From assembly GCF_900497805.2 (NCBI RefSeq), contig NW_020954599.1, positions 47,251,397 to 47,315,396 of the forward strand: 64,000 bases of DNA. The letters are read 5' to 3'. Source of the stretch: Vombatus ursinus. Taxonomy: Eukaryota; Chordata; Mammalia; Diprotodontia; Vombatidae. The notes below the pieces were generated by a model. The model did no database searches. It worked only from the letters and a program-made list of their open reading frames with translations, and was not told the DNA's origin. Below, in pieces: positions 21,133 through 31,812 of the stretch (the first letter of the stretch is position 1; the number at the start of each line of letters is the position of its first letter). A program made the translations under genes and the position numbers.

Positions 21133-23185
21133 NNNNNNNNNNNNNNNNNNNNNNNNNNNNNNNNNNNNNNNNNNNNNNNNNNNNNNNNNNNNNNNNNNNN
21201 NNNNNNNNNNNNNNNNNNNNNNNNNNNNNNNNCCCCCCCCCCCCCCGCCCCATCCCTTGCTCTCGTATCACCTTCCCCTGTATTTTCCTGTAGGGTAAGA
21301 TAGCTTTCCATACCCAATTGAGTGTGTATGTTATTCCCTCCTTAAGCCAAATCTGATGAGAATAAGACTCACTCATTCCCTCTCACCTTCCCCCACTTTC
21401 CCTCCACTGTAAAAACCTTTTCTTGTCTGTTTTATGTGAGCTAATTTACCCCATTCTACCTCTCCCTTTCTCCTTCTCCCAGTATAATCCTCTCTCCTTA
21501 ATTTTATTCTCCAGATATCATCCTTTCATCTTCAACTCACCCTGTGCCCTCTATCTATCTATACATATTATTTTCCCCCTCCAACCACTCTAATACTGAC
21601 AAAGGACTCCTGAGTTACAAATATCTTTCCATGCAGCATGTAAACAGTTCAACCTTAATCAGGACATTACGATTTCTCTTTCCTGTTTATCACTTCATGC
21701 TTCTCTTGAGTCTTGTATTTGAAAGTCAAATTTTCTATCAGCTCTGGTCTTTTCATCAAGAATGCTTGAAAGTTCTCTATTTCATTGAATATCCATTTTT
21801 CCCCTGAAGGATTATACTCAGTTTTGCTGGGTAGGTGATTCTTGGTTGTAATCCTATCTTCTTTGCCCTCTGGAATATCATATTCCACGCCCTGTGGTCC
21901 CTTAACATAGAAGCTGCTAAATCTTGTGTTATCCTGATTGTGTTTTCACAGTACTTGAATTGTTTCTTTCTGGCTGCTTGCAATATTTTCTCCTTGATCT
22001 GGGAATTCTGGAATTTGGCTACAATATTCCTAGGAGTTTTCTTTTGGGGATCTCTTTCAGTAGGTGATCAGTAGATTCTTTCCATTTCTATTTTACCTTC
22101 TGGTTCAAGAATATCAGGGCAGTTTTCCTTGATAATTTCTTGAAAGATGATGTCTAGGCTCTTTTTTTTTTATCTTGGCTTTCAGATAGTCCAAAAATTT
22201 TTAAGTTATCTCTCCTGGATCTATTTTCCAGATCAATTGATTTTCCAATAAGATAATTCACATTGTTTTCTATTTTTTTCATTCTTTTGGTTTTGTTTTA
22301 CAGTGTCTTGATTTCTCATAAAGTCACTAGTTTCCAATTGCCCCATTCTAATTTTTAAGGAAGTATTTTCTTCAGTGAGCTTTTGGACTTCCTTTTCCAT
22401 TTGACCGATTCTGCTTTTTAGTGCATTCTTCTCCTCATTGGCTTTTTGGACCTCTTTTGCCACTTGGGTTAGGCTATTTTTTAAGGTGTTATTTTCTTCA
22501 GCATTTTTTGGTTCTCCTTTAGCAAGCTGTTGACTAATTTTTCATGATTTTCTTGCATCACTCTCATTTCTCTTCCCAGTTTTTCCTCTACTTCTCTTAC
22601 TTGCTTCTCAAAATCCTTTTTGAGCTCTTCAATTGCCTGAGACTGATTCACATTTTTCTTAGAGGCTTTGAATGTGAGAGCTTTGACTTTGTTGTCTTCT
22701 TCTGGTTTTATGTTTTGATCTTCTTTGTCACCAAAGAAAGATTGTATAGTCTGAGTTTTTTTTTAATGCAGTTTGCTAGTGATACCAGCCAATTATTTGA
22801 GTTACAAACTCTTTGATAAGGTAAGAGTCTGTTTCCAATGTGGAGAATGAACTATCCCAAGCTGTGGGGGATTTGTGCAGCTGTTTTCAGAGCTACTTCT
22901 AGGGACCTGTAAATTTTCAGTTCTTCCAAGGTGGTATGATCAAGGGTGAGGTGTTTACTCCTTTCCTGGCCTTTTCTTTGGTCTTTGAGTGACCACAAGC
23001 TCTCTTTTCTACCTTGGAACTGGGAGGAGAATTCCCTCTCCACTTCCACCAAGTTCTGCTGTGCCAGCACTCTTCCTCACCCCAGGATTGCCACCCAGAA
23101 CTGTGACCCAGATCCAAGCTCAAGCAAAGCAAGAGAATCCTGTTTCAGGACCAGCAAAGAGATCCCTGCAATCCTCCTCTGATCA
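20545..23185 (-). mobile_element. Half-L1 (HAL1-like) element, minus strand
   Basis: Read on the minus strand: part of a type-1 L1 5' UTR (23,185 to 22,775), ORF1 (22,770 to about 21,690), the ORF1-ORF2 spacer (to about 21,340), then a G-rich 3' UTR with two tandem related units and an A/T-rich end at 20,545. There is no ORF2. ORF1 shows coiled-coil heptads ('KEVQKANEEKNALKSRIGQ', 'SLKIRMGQLETSDFMRNQDT'), an RRM-like part, and the C-terminal 'ILQAARKKQFKYCENTIRI' block. Its start codon region reads ACT-like instead of ATG, and stops interrupt it. The layout matches the half-L1 class known in mammals (L1-derived, ORF1 only). Confidence 0.75.
21087..21246. repeat. Poly-C tract with a 100-N assembly gap
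   Basis: 46 C, then exactly 100 N (21,133-21,232), then 14 C. It sits in the G-rich 3' UTR of the minus-strand half-L1; the same position in the paralogue at 38,690-38,715 has only short G-runs. The true length is unknown. Confidence 0.9.
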
Positions 23186-23189
23186 GTCA

Positions 23190-24160
23190 CTTATTAAGTG
23201 TTGAACTGACTTATTAAGTTTGAACTGTTTACATTCCTACATAGAAAAATGATATTTGTAACTCATTAGAACTTTGTCAGTATTAAGATAGTTGGAGGGG
23301 AAAATTATATGTAGATAGATAGAGAGATAGAGAGACAGATGAGAGATAGAGAGGGTGAGTTGAAGATGAAGGGGTGATATCTGAAGAATAAAATTAAGGA
23401 GAGAGGATTATACTGGGAGAAGGAGAAAGGGAGAGGTAGAAAGGGGTAAATTATTTCACATAAAACAGACAAGAAAAGGTTTTTACAGTGGAGGGGAAGT
23501 GGGGGAAGGTGAGAGGGAATGAGTGAATCTTATTCTCATCAGATTTAACTTAAGGAGGGAGTTCCATACACACTCAATTGAGTATGGAAATCTATCTTGC
23601 CCAACAGGAAAATACAGGGGAAGGGGTTAAGAGAGCAGGCAGATAATAGAGGGGAGGGCAGATTGACAGAGGGAGTAATCAGAAGCAAACACTTCTAAGG
23701 AGGGGCAAGGTCAAAAGAGAGAATAGAATAAACTGGTAGTAAGGTAGGATAAAGGGAAATATAGTTAGTTTTTCCACATTATGACTACTATGGAAGTGTT
23801 TTGCATGTATAACCTGGTTGCTTTCTGAATGAGGGTGGTTGGGGAGGGAGGAAGGAAGAAAATTAGGAACCCAAAGTTTTAAAAGCAAAATGTAAAAATT
23901 GTTTTCACATGCAACTGGGAAATAAGATATACAGACAATGGGTTATAGAAATCTATCCTGCCCTACAGGAAAATACAAGGGGAAGTGGATAAAAGAAGGA
24001 GGGAGAGATAGAAGGGAGGGCAGATTAGGGGAAGGGGTATTCACACTGCATGCTGTCTTGGGGTGGGAGGAGGGACAAGATGGAGAGAAAATTTGGAACT
24101 CAAAATCTTATGAAAGTGAACATTAAAAACTAAAAATATATTAATTAATAAAGAAAAAAT
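23190..24160 (+). mobile_element. Half-L1 3' fragment, plus strand
   Basis: Starts in the spacer ('gttgaactgtttacattcct') and runs through both 3'-UTR units to 'attaattaataaag'. It faces the minus-strand half-L1 head to head, so 20,545-21,660 and 23,205-24,160 form inverted arms about 1 kb long. A short repeat 'acttattaagt' is doubled at the junction (23,190-23,220). Confidence 0.75.
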
Positions 24161-24172
24161 AAAGAAAATTAC

Positions 24173-26448
24173 AAAAATAAGATCTAGAATGGCTAGGCCA
24201 CCTTCCCTAGCATTTCTTTTCATTAGTTTCCTTGATATTCTGGAACTTTTGTTCTTCTAAATGAATATTACTCTTATATTTCTAGCTCTATGAAATAATT
24301 TTTGGTAGTTTGATTGGTATGGCACTGAATACATAAATTAATTTAGGTAAAATTGTCATTTTTATTATATTAGCACAGGCTACCCATGAACAACTGATGT
24401 TTTTCCAATTATGTAGATCTGACTTTATTTGTGTGAAGTGTTTTGTAATTGTGTTCATATAGTTCCTGGATTTGTTTCAGCAGGTGATCTCCTAAATATA
24501 TTATAATGTCTACAGTAACTTTAAATGGAATTTCTCTTTCTAATTCTTGCTGTTGGGCTTTGTTGGTAATATGTAGAAATGCTGGTGATTTATGTGGGTT
24601 TATTTTGTATCCTGCAATTTTGCTAAAGTTGTTTATTATTTCAAACAGTTTTTTACTTCACTTTCTAGGTTGCTCTAAGTATATCATCATATCATCTGCA
24701 AAGACTGATAACTTTGTTTCTTCTTTGCCTATTCTAATACCTTCAATTTCTTTTTCTTCTCTGATTGCAAAAGCTAATGTTTCCGGTACGATATTGAACA
24801 ACAGTGGTGATAATGGATTTCCTTGTTTCACCCTTGATCTTATTGGAAATGCTTCTAGCTTGTCCTCATTACATATGATGCTTGCTGAAGGTTTTGGGTA
24901 GATGCTATTTATTATTTTAATATCAGTAGCTCATGGGTAAGCCAAGCTAATATGATAAAAATGACAATTCTATCTAAATTAATTAAATCATTCAGTGCCA
25001 TACCAATCAAACTACCATATTGAATAACAATGGTAATAATGGACATCCTTGCTTCACCTCTGATCTTATTGGAAATGCTTCTAGCTTATCCCCATTACAT
25101 ACAATGTTTGCTAAAGGTTTTAGGTAGATGATACTTACCATTTTAAGGAAGATTCCATTTATTCCTATGGTCTTAATGTTTTTAGTAGGAATGGGTGTTG
25201 TATTTTGTCAAAAGCTTTTTCTGCATCTATTGAGATAATGTGGTTTCTGTTAGCTTTGTTGTCAATATTATCAATTATGCTGATAGTTTTCCTAATATTG
25301 AACCAGTCCTGCATTCTTGGTATAAATCTTTCCTGGTCATAGTGTGCTATCCTGGAGATAAGTTGTTGTAATCTCTTTGCTAATATTTTATTTAAAATTT
25401 TTGCATCTATATTCATTAGGGAAATTGGTCTATAATTTTCTTTCTCTATTTTGGCTCTTCCCGGTTTAGGTATCAGCACAATATTTGTATTATAAAAAGA
25501 ATTTGGTAGGACTCCTTTTTCACTTACTTTCCCAGATAGATTACATGGTATTGGAATTACTCTGTTCTCTAAATGTTTGATAGAATTTGTTTGTAAATCC
25601 ATCTGGTCCAGGCGATTTTTTTCTTAGAGAGTTGATTGATGGTTTGTTCAATTTCTTTTTCTGAAATGGGGTTATTTAAGTATTTTATTTCCTCTTCCAT
25701 TAATCTGGGCAATTTATATTTTTGTAAATATTCATCCATTTCATCATCCATCTTGGATTCTGGACATCAAAATAGGTAAGTTTTCTTTTCTTTCTTTCTT
25801 TTTTGGCAATTGGGGTTAAGTGACTTGCCCAGGGTCACACAGCTAGCAAGTGTCAAGTGTTTGGTCTGAGGTCAGATTTGAACTCAGTTCCTCCTGACTT
25901 CAGTGCTGGTGCTCTATCTACTGATCCACCTAGCTGCCCCAGAAATAGGTAACTTTCAAACATTCAGTCTGTGGGCTAATAGCTCCAGCAGTAGTGCTGC
26001 CACTGCTGCCACTGCTACTGCTCCTGATTCAGTCACTCTCGAAGCCTGTTCCTGGTTTGCTAGTTCCAGGGCTGTATTGGCTTGCCCTGAAGACCTGTGC
26101 TGGACTGTGATTCTTTCTCACCCACTTCTGACAGACCCCGCTTCCCCCACTGACCTTCTAAGTTGTCTCTAGCATCTGTGAGCTGAGAAGACTGGAACAA
26201 GTCACTGCTGCTGCTGATTCAGTCCCCTGAAGCCTGCTCCGGCTTTGCTCAGGCCAGGTCCATGCTGTGTCCTGCATGCTGGATGCTCCTCTCTCAGACC
26301 CATGCAACAGACCTTTCCTGTCAACCTTTCAAGTTGTTTTGGGCTGGAAATCTGTCTTACTCTGTTTCTTTGTGGGTTCTTCTACTCTAGAATTTGTTCA
26401 GAGCCACAGCGCTCAGAAGAGTCTCTGCTTTGACTCCGCCATGTTTTA
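24173..26448 (-). mobile_element. L1-F, rearranged L1 mosaic
   Basis: Minus-strand pieces. Piece 1 (24,173-24,925) is RT palm/thumb with an intact FADD (24,691-24,702). An opposite-strand insert follows (24,926-25,012). Piece 2 (25,013-25,768) covers earlier RT: '[17 protein letters not shown]', '[20 protein letters not shown]', '[16 protein letters not shown]' and '[15 protein letters not shown]'. About 120 bp of pieces 1 and 2 are the same RT region. A SINE (25,780-25,942) follows, then a type-1 5' UTR (25,953-26,448) ending in '...ccgccatg' antisense to the L1 start. ORF1, the endonuclease, the C-terminal domain and the 3' UTR are absent. Confidence 0.75.
25780..25942 (-). repeat. tRNA-derived SINE with poly(A), in L1-F
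   Basis: Antisense SINE from 'ggcaattggggttaagtgac' to 'ccacctagctgcccc', with its A-tail as a T-rich run at 25,781-25,815. Flanking 10-bp repeats 'aaataggtaa' lie at 25,770-25,779 and 25,943-25,952. Confidence 0.9.
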
Positions 26449-26955
26449 GTCATGTAAAATGTCTGTGTAGATTCTTACATAGATAGCTTGAAAGATTTAA
26501 AGTGCAGCCAGCCAGAAAAACTTCTAAGGGCTATATCCATAGACTTTATAACACTAGGAAAGATTAAAGAACTTTCATATTGAAGCAATTGTCCCGGTAA
26601 GCAAGACTAACTACCACTTTAGCCTTTCTGTGGAAGATTACAGTTATAAGAAAAGAGAAATAGATAGAATTGGTTAGACACTAGCTAGTTTGGAAGTAAT
26701 TCAGAGTGAAGAAAGAAAAAATAGGTAAAGGGTTTGTACATTATAGCAACTGCTTGTTAACCCTTCTTGGAATGATTTTTAAATCATTTTAATGACTTTA
26801 CATAATTTAAATCAGAGATCCCCTGTGATTCCCCCACTTCAGAGACCCTCTCCCTCTGCCTCTAAACCCCTTTCATCTCAGATCAGATTCCCAAATACAG
26901 GTGTTGAAAGAAAAAAAATGCTGGAAAAATATAGGGAAAGTTGAATTACATTCTG
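26449..26955. other. Unassigned DNA, no gene seen
   Basis: Flank of L1-F with no recognised feature. Confidence 0.4.
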
Positions 26956-27130
26956 GTTGCAGAAATTTATTGGATGTGTAATCTCAAGCAAGGTATCTTA
27001 TTTCTTTTTGCTCCAGTTTCCTGATTTGTAAAGGTACCCACTTCCTATGGTTTTTGTGAGGATCAAAATGATATAATAATTGCAAACTTCCTAACACAGT
27101 GACTGGCATATGCTAAGCACCATATTGTTA
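26956..27130 (+). repeat. MIR/CORE-SINE 3' part
   Basis: Sense MIR: 'gtgtaatctcaagcaaggta', 'ctccagtttcctgatttgta', 'tttttgtgaggatcaaaatg', 'aacacagtgactggcatatg'. Confidence 0.75.
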
Positions 27131-27457
27131 TTATTTCCTTAATTGAATGTAATTGTTCTATACCTGATAAATATAAAGTGGTTTTAAAATACCAAAGGTA
27201 ATAAAAATTAATGATTTTTATATGTGATAATTTGGAAATGCCATTGATATCATCTGAAGTTTATTGTTTGTGTTATTATTATATTTCTAAATTCTCTTAT
27301 ATTGTGAAATTTGAGAGACTATTATAACAGAAATGCTGTTAGACAATACAACCTTTTGATCTTGATGCTTACACATTAATTGAGCTTTTAAAAGAATGTG
27401 ATAAAATAGATATTTGAAAACCGTTAAATATTTAATAAGGTATATTTTGTTATAAAG

Positions 27458-27521
27458 CCGATAAGAAGGAGAAGAAGGAGGAGGAAGAGGAGGAGGAGGA
27501 GGAGGAGGAGAAGGAGGAGCA
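27458..27521. repeat. (GGA)n/(GAA)n polypurine tract
   Basis: About 64 purines of GAA and GGA units on the plus strand. It can adopt triplex structure in principle. Confidence 0.9.
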
Positions 27522-29099
27522 TAAGTTTACTATAATAGTGAATTTTCATTTGAAATTCTTGGCTATTATAAAAGTGCATAGGGTGGCTTAAAGATGCAGC
27601 TTCAACACATTAATAATGAGTCAACTATCAGATATTTGTCATATATCTGAAGCCCCAGAATATGAGTAGTTTTAATTTATAAGTAAAGGATAAATGAAAT
27701 GTAAACTGTTAGGGAAACGTCAGGAAAGATATTCAAGCCCTAAGTCGTGGTTAGTGAAATTTTGCTGTTTAAAGTAAAAATTCCTGGGGTTGTAATTTAC
27801 TATTGTTTTGATCTTTGATTACAGGGATAGTTGTCTAAATTGTCATGAAGCCAATAGTAGAAAATGGCATGTTCTATAGTCTGGGAACTGCTAAAGGTGG
27901 ATGTCTATGCTTGGGAAAGTTTTCGGGATGATGTTAGCAAGGCCTAGTTAAGATCCTCCCTAATTGCGCTATTTCCTTTCTGAAAAGGAAAATTCCCATC
28001 TAGTTAATCCTGAGCCTTGCTCTTAACATCTTGCAACTTCATGATTGGCTGTCAGATATGACCCATTCCTGGAATCAAAGAGAGCTAAGAGAATGTTTTC
28101 CTCTGTTATCATACATGACATTGTTATAATGATGTCCCTCTTTTTCCTTTTAAAACAAATTTCTATAATAAAGAAGCTCTGTAAGTACAATACTATATCT
28201 ATTAAATAATGCATTGATATTGGAACATCTCTGAGTTACTATTATAGGATACAAGTATGAACATCTTACAATTTTAACCTGTATTTGTGGTCAAATTATA
28301 ATATAGGGATGATATCTTGCTAAAAGGAAAGTGATTAAACAAAGCAATAAGACAAAGATATAATGTGAAAGCTTTCTAATTAAATGGAATAGTAAATTTT
28401 GAGAAAAGCATCAGGATTAGACTGTTTTCTCTAAGAATTATATACAGATGTATATGATTGGCTTCCAAATTTATCTTTCATAGAAAGTCAGGCATTATGT
28501 TTTAGTAATAAGTTCTCAAAATTGGATTAAGGATTTTACACATAAATTGTATGGATGATGGTAAAGAAAGTGAAATTATTTTCCCATTGTTAAAGTATCT
28601 GTCTAATAATTTTAAAAGGCAAAAAAAGTTCATTTTACTTCACACCCTCATAAATTTTTAAAAGATTCTTTAATCACATACAAAATTTAGGTAAGGATAG
28701 CAACTGCAAATGGCATATAAACTGAAATCCTCTAAAGTTTCAAGATTGAAGAACCAAATTTAAGTGATTGTACTAAATTATATTAAGTCAGAAATATCTA
28801 GGAACCTCTAGATTTGGAACCAGAGAAGCAGAGCCCTCTTCAGAGCTGTCCTGAGAATAAAGCATATTGTCCAAGAAAAGACATCTAGGGACCACATGAC
28901 TATATGAGACATGAGACATGTGAGACTCAAAATGTGCAGGTTAAGTGGATATTGAGAATGGGTCAGTAAAATACAAGGATACTTGAGTGTAATTATGTTT
29001 AAGTTTTCTTGGTTACCTTGGTGATATGTAACATTCTACCTTCTCAGAATTAGTTCATTGTAAGACCTCTAACTAGTTTGATCTGTACCTGACTTAATG
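27522..29099. other. Unassigned DNA; a possible LTR-like stretch
   Basis: No gene seen. Between about 27,709 and 28,180 the sequence begins 'tgttagggaaacg', has a CCAAT-type 'tgattggctg' and an AATAAA near 28,167, which together resemble an LTR. I found no flanking repeat and do not call it. Confidence 0.25.
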
Positions 29100-30290
29100 T
29101 AATTATGCAATTATGGGAATTTTGAGAAAAAAAAGCTTTATTGCATTGTTTGAACCTAGCCCTCTGTGTCTGGGAAGCAGGACCATCTCTGTGTGTTGTT
29201 TAGAGACTCTTAAGTAAGGACCTATGTTATGTAGACCAGAAATTCAGATTCAAAGATTGATGGAAGGAGTTTTCTCTAAATGCCCCTACCAGGTCCTTCT
29301 GACTACTCCCACAGTGGACTCTTGGATCATCTGAAGAAAACCGCTGCTCTTGAGTGGGTGGCAGAACCCACCCCCCCCCCCAGGGACCTTAAGGTTTGGC
29401 TAGTATGGACCCAGTAATAGCTAATACCCAGGTGAGACAGCTATCCCAAGATTCCACAGAAGGTCCAAGCATACTGTCCTAGTTTTTGTTTTCCTTTTCT
29501 CTTCCTTTTGTTATATGCTCAACCAAGTCTCTGATTCAAGTGTGTGTTGGTAATTTCTCCCACTACAGTCTTGATCCCCTCTTTTTTTCTGCTTGCAAGC
29601 AAACAACGGCTATCAATGATACCTGGGACACACTTCCCTAACATGACCCCTCAAAGAACTAACCTCCTGCGATAAAAATTGTCATCCTGGCCCAACTGAC
29701 TTCTCGTGGATTCTTGGTTTATACCTGCTTCTCCTTTATCGGCCAGAAAGGTAGGGGTTCTTTCAGATCCTCACCCTTTGGCCCAAAATGGGGACATGTC
29801 AAGATATTAGGAGACACCCTGTTTTTCAGAGCTAAGGCCCAGCAAGCAAGCTGTGCCATGACTTTGGCATAACAACAATCCTTTGTGCTCACCCTCTGAA
29901 TGATCTCTGTCGCAGCAAAATTCCAGCACTGATTCCTATAATTCTTGTATTGCTTTGACTGGTACCAGGTGTTCTCTGAGCTCAGACAAACACCTGCTGT
30001 ATCCACGTTCTGGTCATGAAGCCCTGCTATGAATCAAACTTTTCACATTGTTGCTGTTACCCCTCATTGTCAGGGTTTCAGCTCACTGTGTAACCATCAG
30101 TATAAGCATGGACATCTCCCCATACAGCCCTGGGTCTTTCCCTCTGCCACATGTGTCCTTGCTTGCAATCATTTCTCTCACTTTGAAATTAAACTTCTGT
30201 TTGATTCTTGACTTTCCTGTCTCTACCTTGCTCTGTTTGACTCTATAATCTACCCATAGGTTAGAAACTGGGTCTAGTCCAGTTGATACT
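29100..30290 (+). other. Possible ERV/LTR-derived remnant
   Basis: GC content is visibly higher than the surroundings. The right part (about 29,990-30,260) has an LTR-like layout: 'tgggtctttccctctgccac', an ATTAAA signal, and a T/C-rich stretch 'cctgtctctaccttgctctg'. No retroviral protein motif is recognised, so this is a weak call; it could be another repeat class. If viral, it is a broken fossil. Confidence 0.25.
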
Positions 30291-30309
30291 TATTATTAAG
30301 GCACCTAGA

Positions 30310-31812
30310 AGGAGTATGTATAGACAGAGGGCACAAGTATGAGTTTAATATGAAGGGATGATATCTAAAAATATAAAATTAAGGAATGTTCTGAGAGAAA
30401 GGAAAAGGGAGAGGTAGAATGAAGTAAATTATTTAACATAAAAGAGATAATAAAAAGCTTTTACAGTGTAGGTGAAGAGGGGAGACGTGAGGGGGAGTGA
30501 GTGATTCTTACTTTCATCAGAATTGGCTAAAAGAGGGAATAACATACATATGCAATTGGGTATAAAAATCTATCCTACCCTATAGGAAAGTAGGAGGGGA
30601 AAGAGATAAGAAAAGGGTGGAGGGTGATAGAAGGGAGGGCAGATGGGGAGAGGGGGTAGTGAGAAGTAAAATACTGTTGAGGAGGGACAGGGTGAAAGGA
30701 GAGATAGAATAGAATAAATGAGGTGGGGGAATAGGATGGAAGGAAATACAGCTAATAAAAATAATTGTGAAAAAATTAAAGCAAGTTTTTCTGATAAAGA
30801 CCTCTTTTCTCAAACATACAGAGAACTGAGGCAAACTTATAGAAGTAAGAACCATTCCGACTGATGAATGATCAAAAGATATGAATAATTTTCAGGTGAA
30901 TTAATCAAAGCTATCTATAGACATATTTAAAAAAATGTTCTAACTCACTATTGATTGGAGTAATATAAATTAAAACAATTATGATGTACTACCTCATACC
31001 TGTTACATTGGCTAAGGACAGAAAAAGAAAATGATAACTGTTGGAGGGGATGAGGGAAAAATGAGACATTAATGCATTATTGGTATTCAACCATTCTGTA
31101 GAGTAATTTGGAACTATGTCTGAAGGGTTATAAAACCACGCATGCTCTTTCACCTAGTCATACTACTACTAGGTCTGTATCACAAAAGAGATTTAAAGAA
31201 AAGAAAGGACCTATGTGTACAAAAATATTTATAGTAGCTGTTTTCTGGTGGCAAAGAATCGGAAATTGAGGGAATGCTGATCAATTAGAGAATGGCTGAC
31301 AAATTGTTAAGGGTGATTATAATGGAACAATATTGTGCTGCAACAAATGATGAGCAAGATGCTCTCAGAAAAACCTGGGAAGACTTACATGAGCTGACAC
31401 AAAGTGAAACGTACTGTGTACAAAGTAACATCAATATTGTAAGATGATCAGCTGTGAATGACTTAGCTAGTTTTCAGCAATACAATGATCTAAGATGACT
31501 CTGAAGGACTTATGATGAAAAATGCTATCCATCTCCAGAGAAAGAATTGATTGTGTCTGAATACAGATTGAAACATACTTTTTCTAGCTTTAGTTTTCTT
31601 GAAAGGTTTTTTTTTGTCTTTGTTTTCTTTCACAACATAATATGGAAATGTTTTGCATGACTACACACATGTACAACCTATATCAAATTGCTTACTTTCT
31701 TAATTGGGTGTGGGGTGTGGGGAGTGAGTAAGGGAGAGAATTTGGACCTCAAAGTTTTAAAAATGAATGATAAAATTATTTTTACATCTAACTGGGGAAA
31801 AATAAAATACTA
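30310..31812 (+). mobile_element. L1-H: spacer joined to ORF2 C-terminus
   Basis: The ORF1-ORF2 spacer (30,320-30,540) and one G-rich unit (30,545-30,755) are joined directly to the last third of ORF2 (about 30,755-31,590: 'SDKDLFSQTYRELRQTYR'-like, then the 'ALF..GGKESEIEGM' region) and to the L1 3' UTR ending 'ggggaaaaataaaat'. ORF1, endonuclease and RT core are missing. The ORF2 part has stops. It looks like an intermediate between L1 and the half-L1s. Confidence 0.75.

Noticed and set aside
20948-21376. Several proline- or glycine-rich frames across the poly-C tract
   Set aside because: They consist of poly-C and N positions and run antisense or sense to a half-L1 3' UTR.
27709-28180. 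LTR-like stretch starting 'tgttaggg' with an AATAAA
   Set aside because: No flanking duplication and no second copy in the window.
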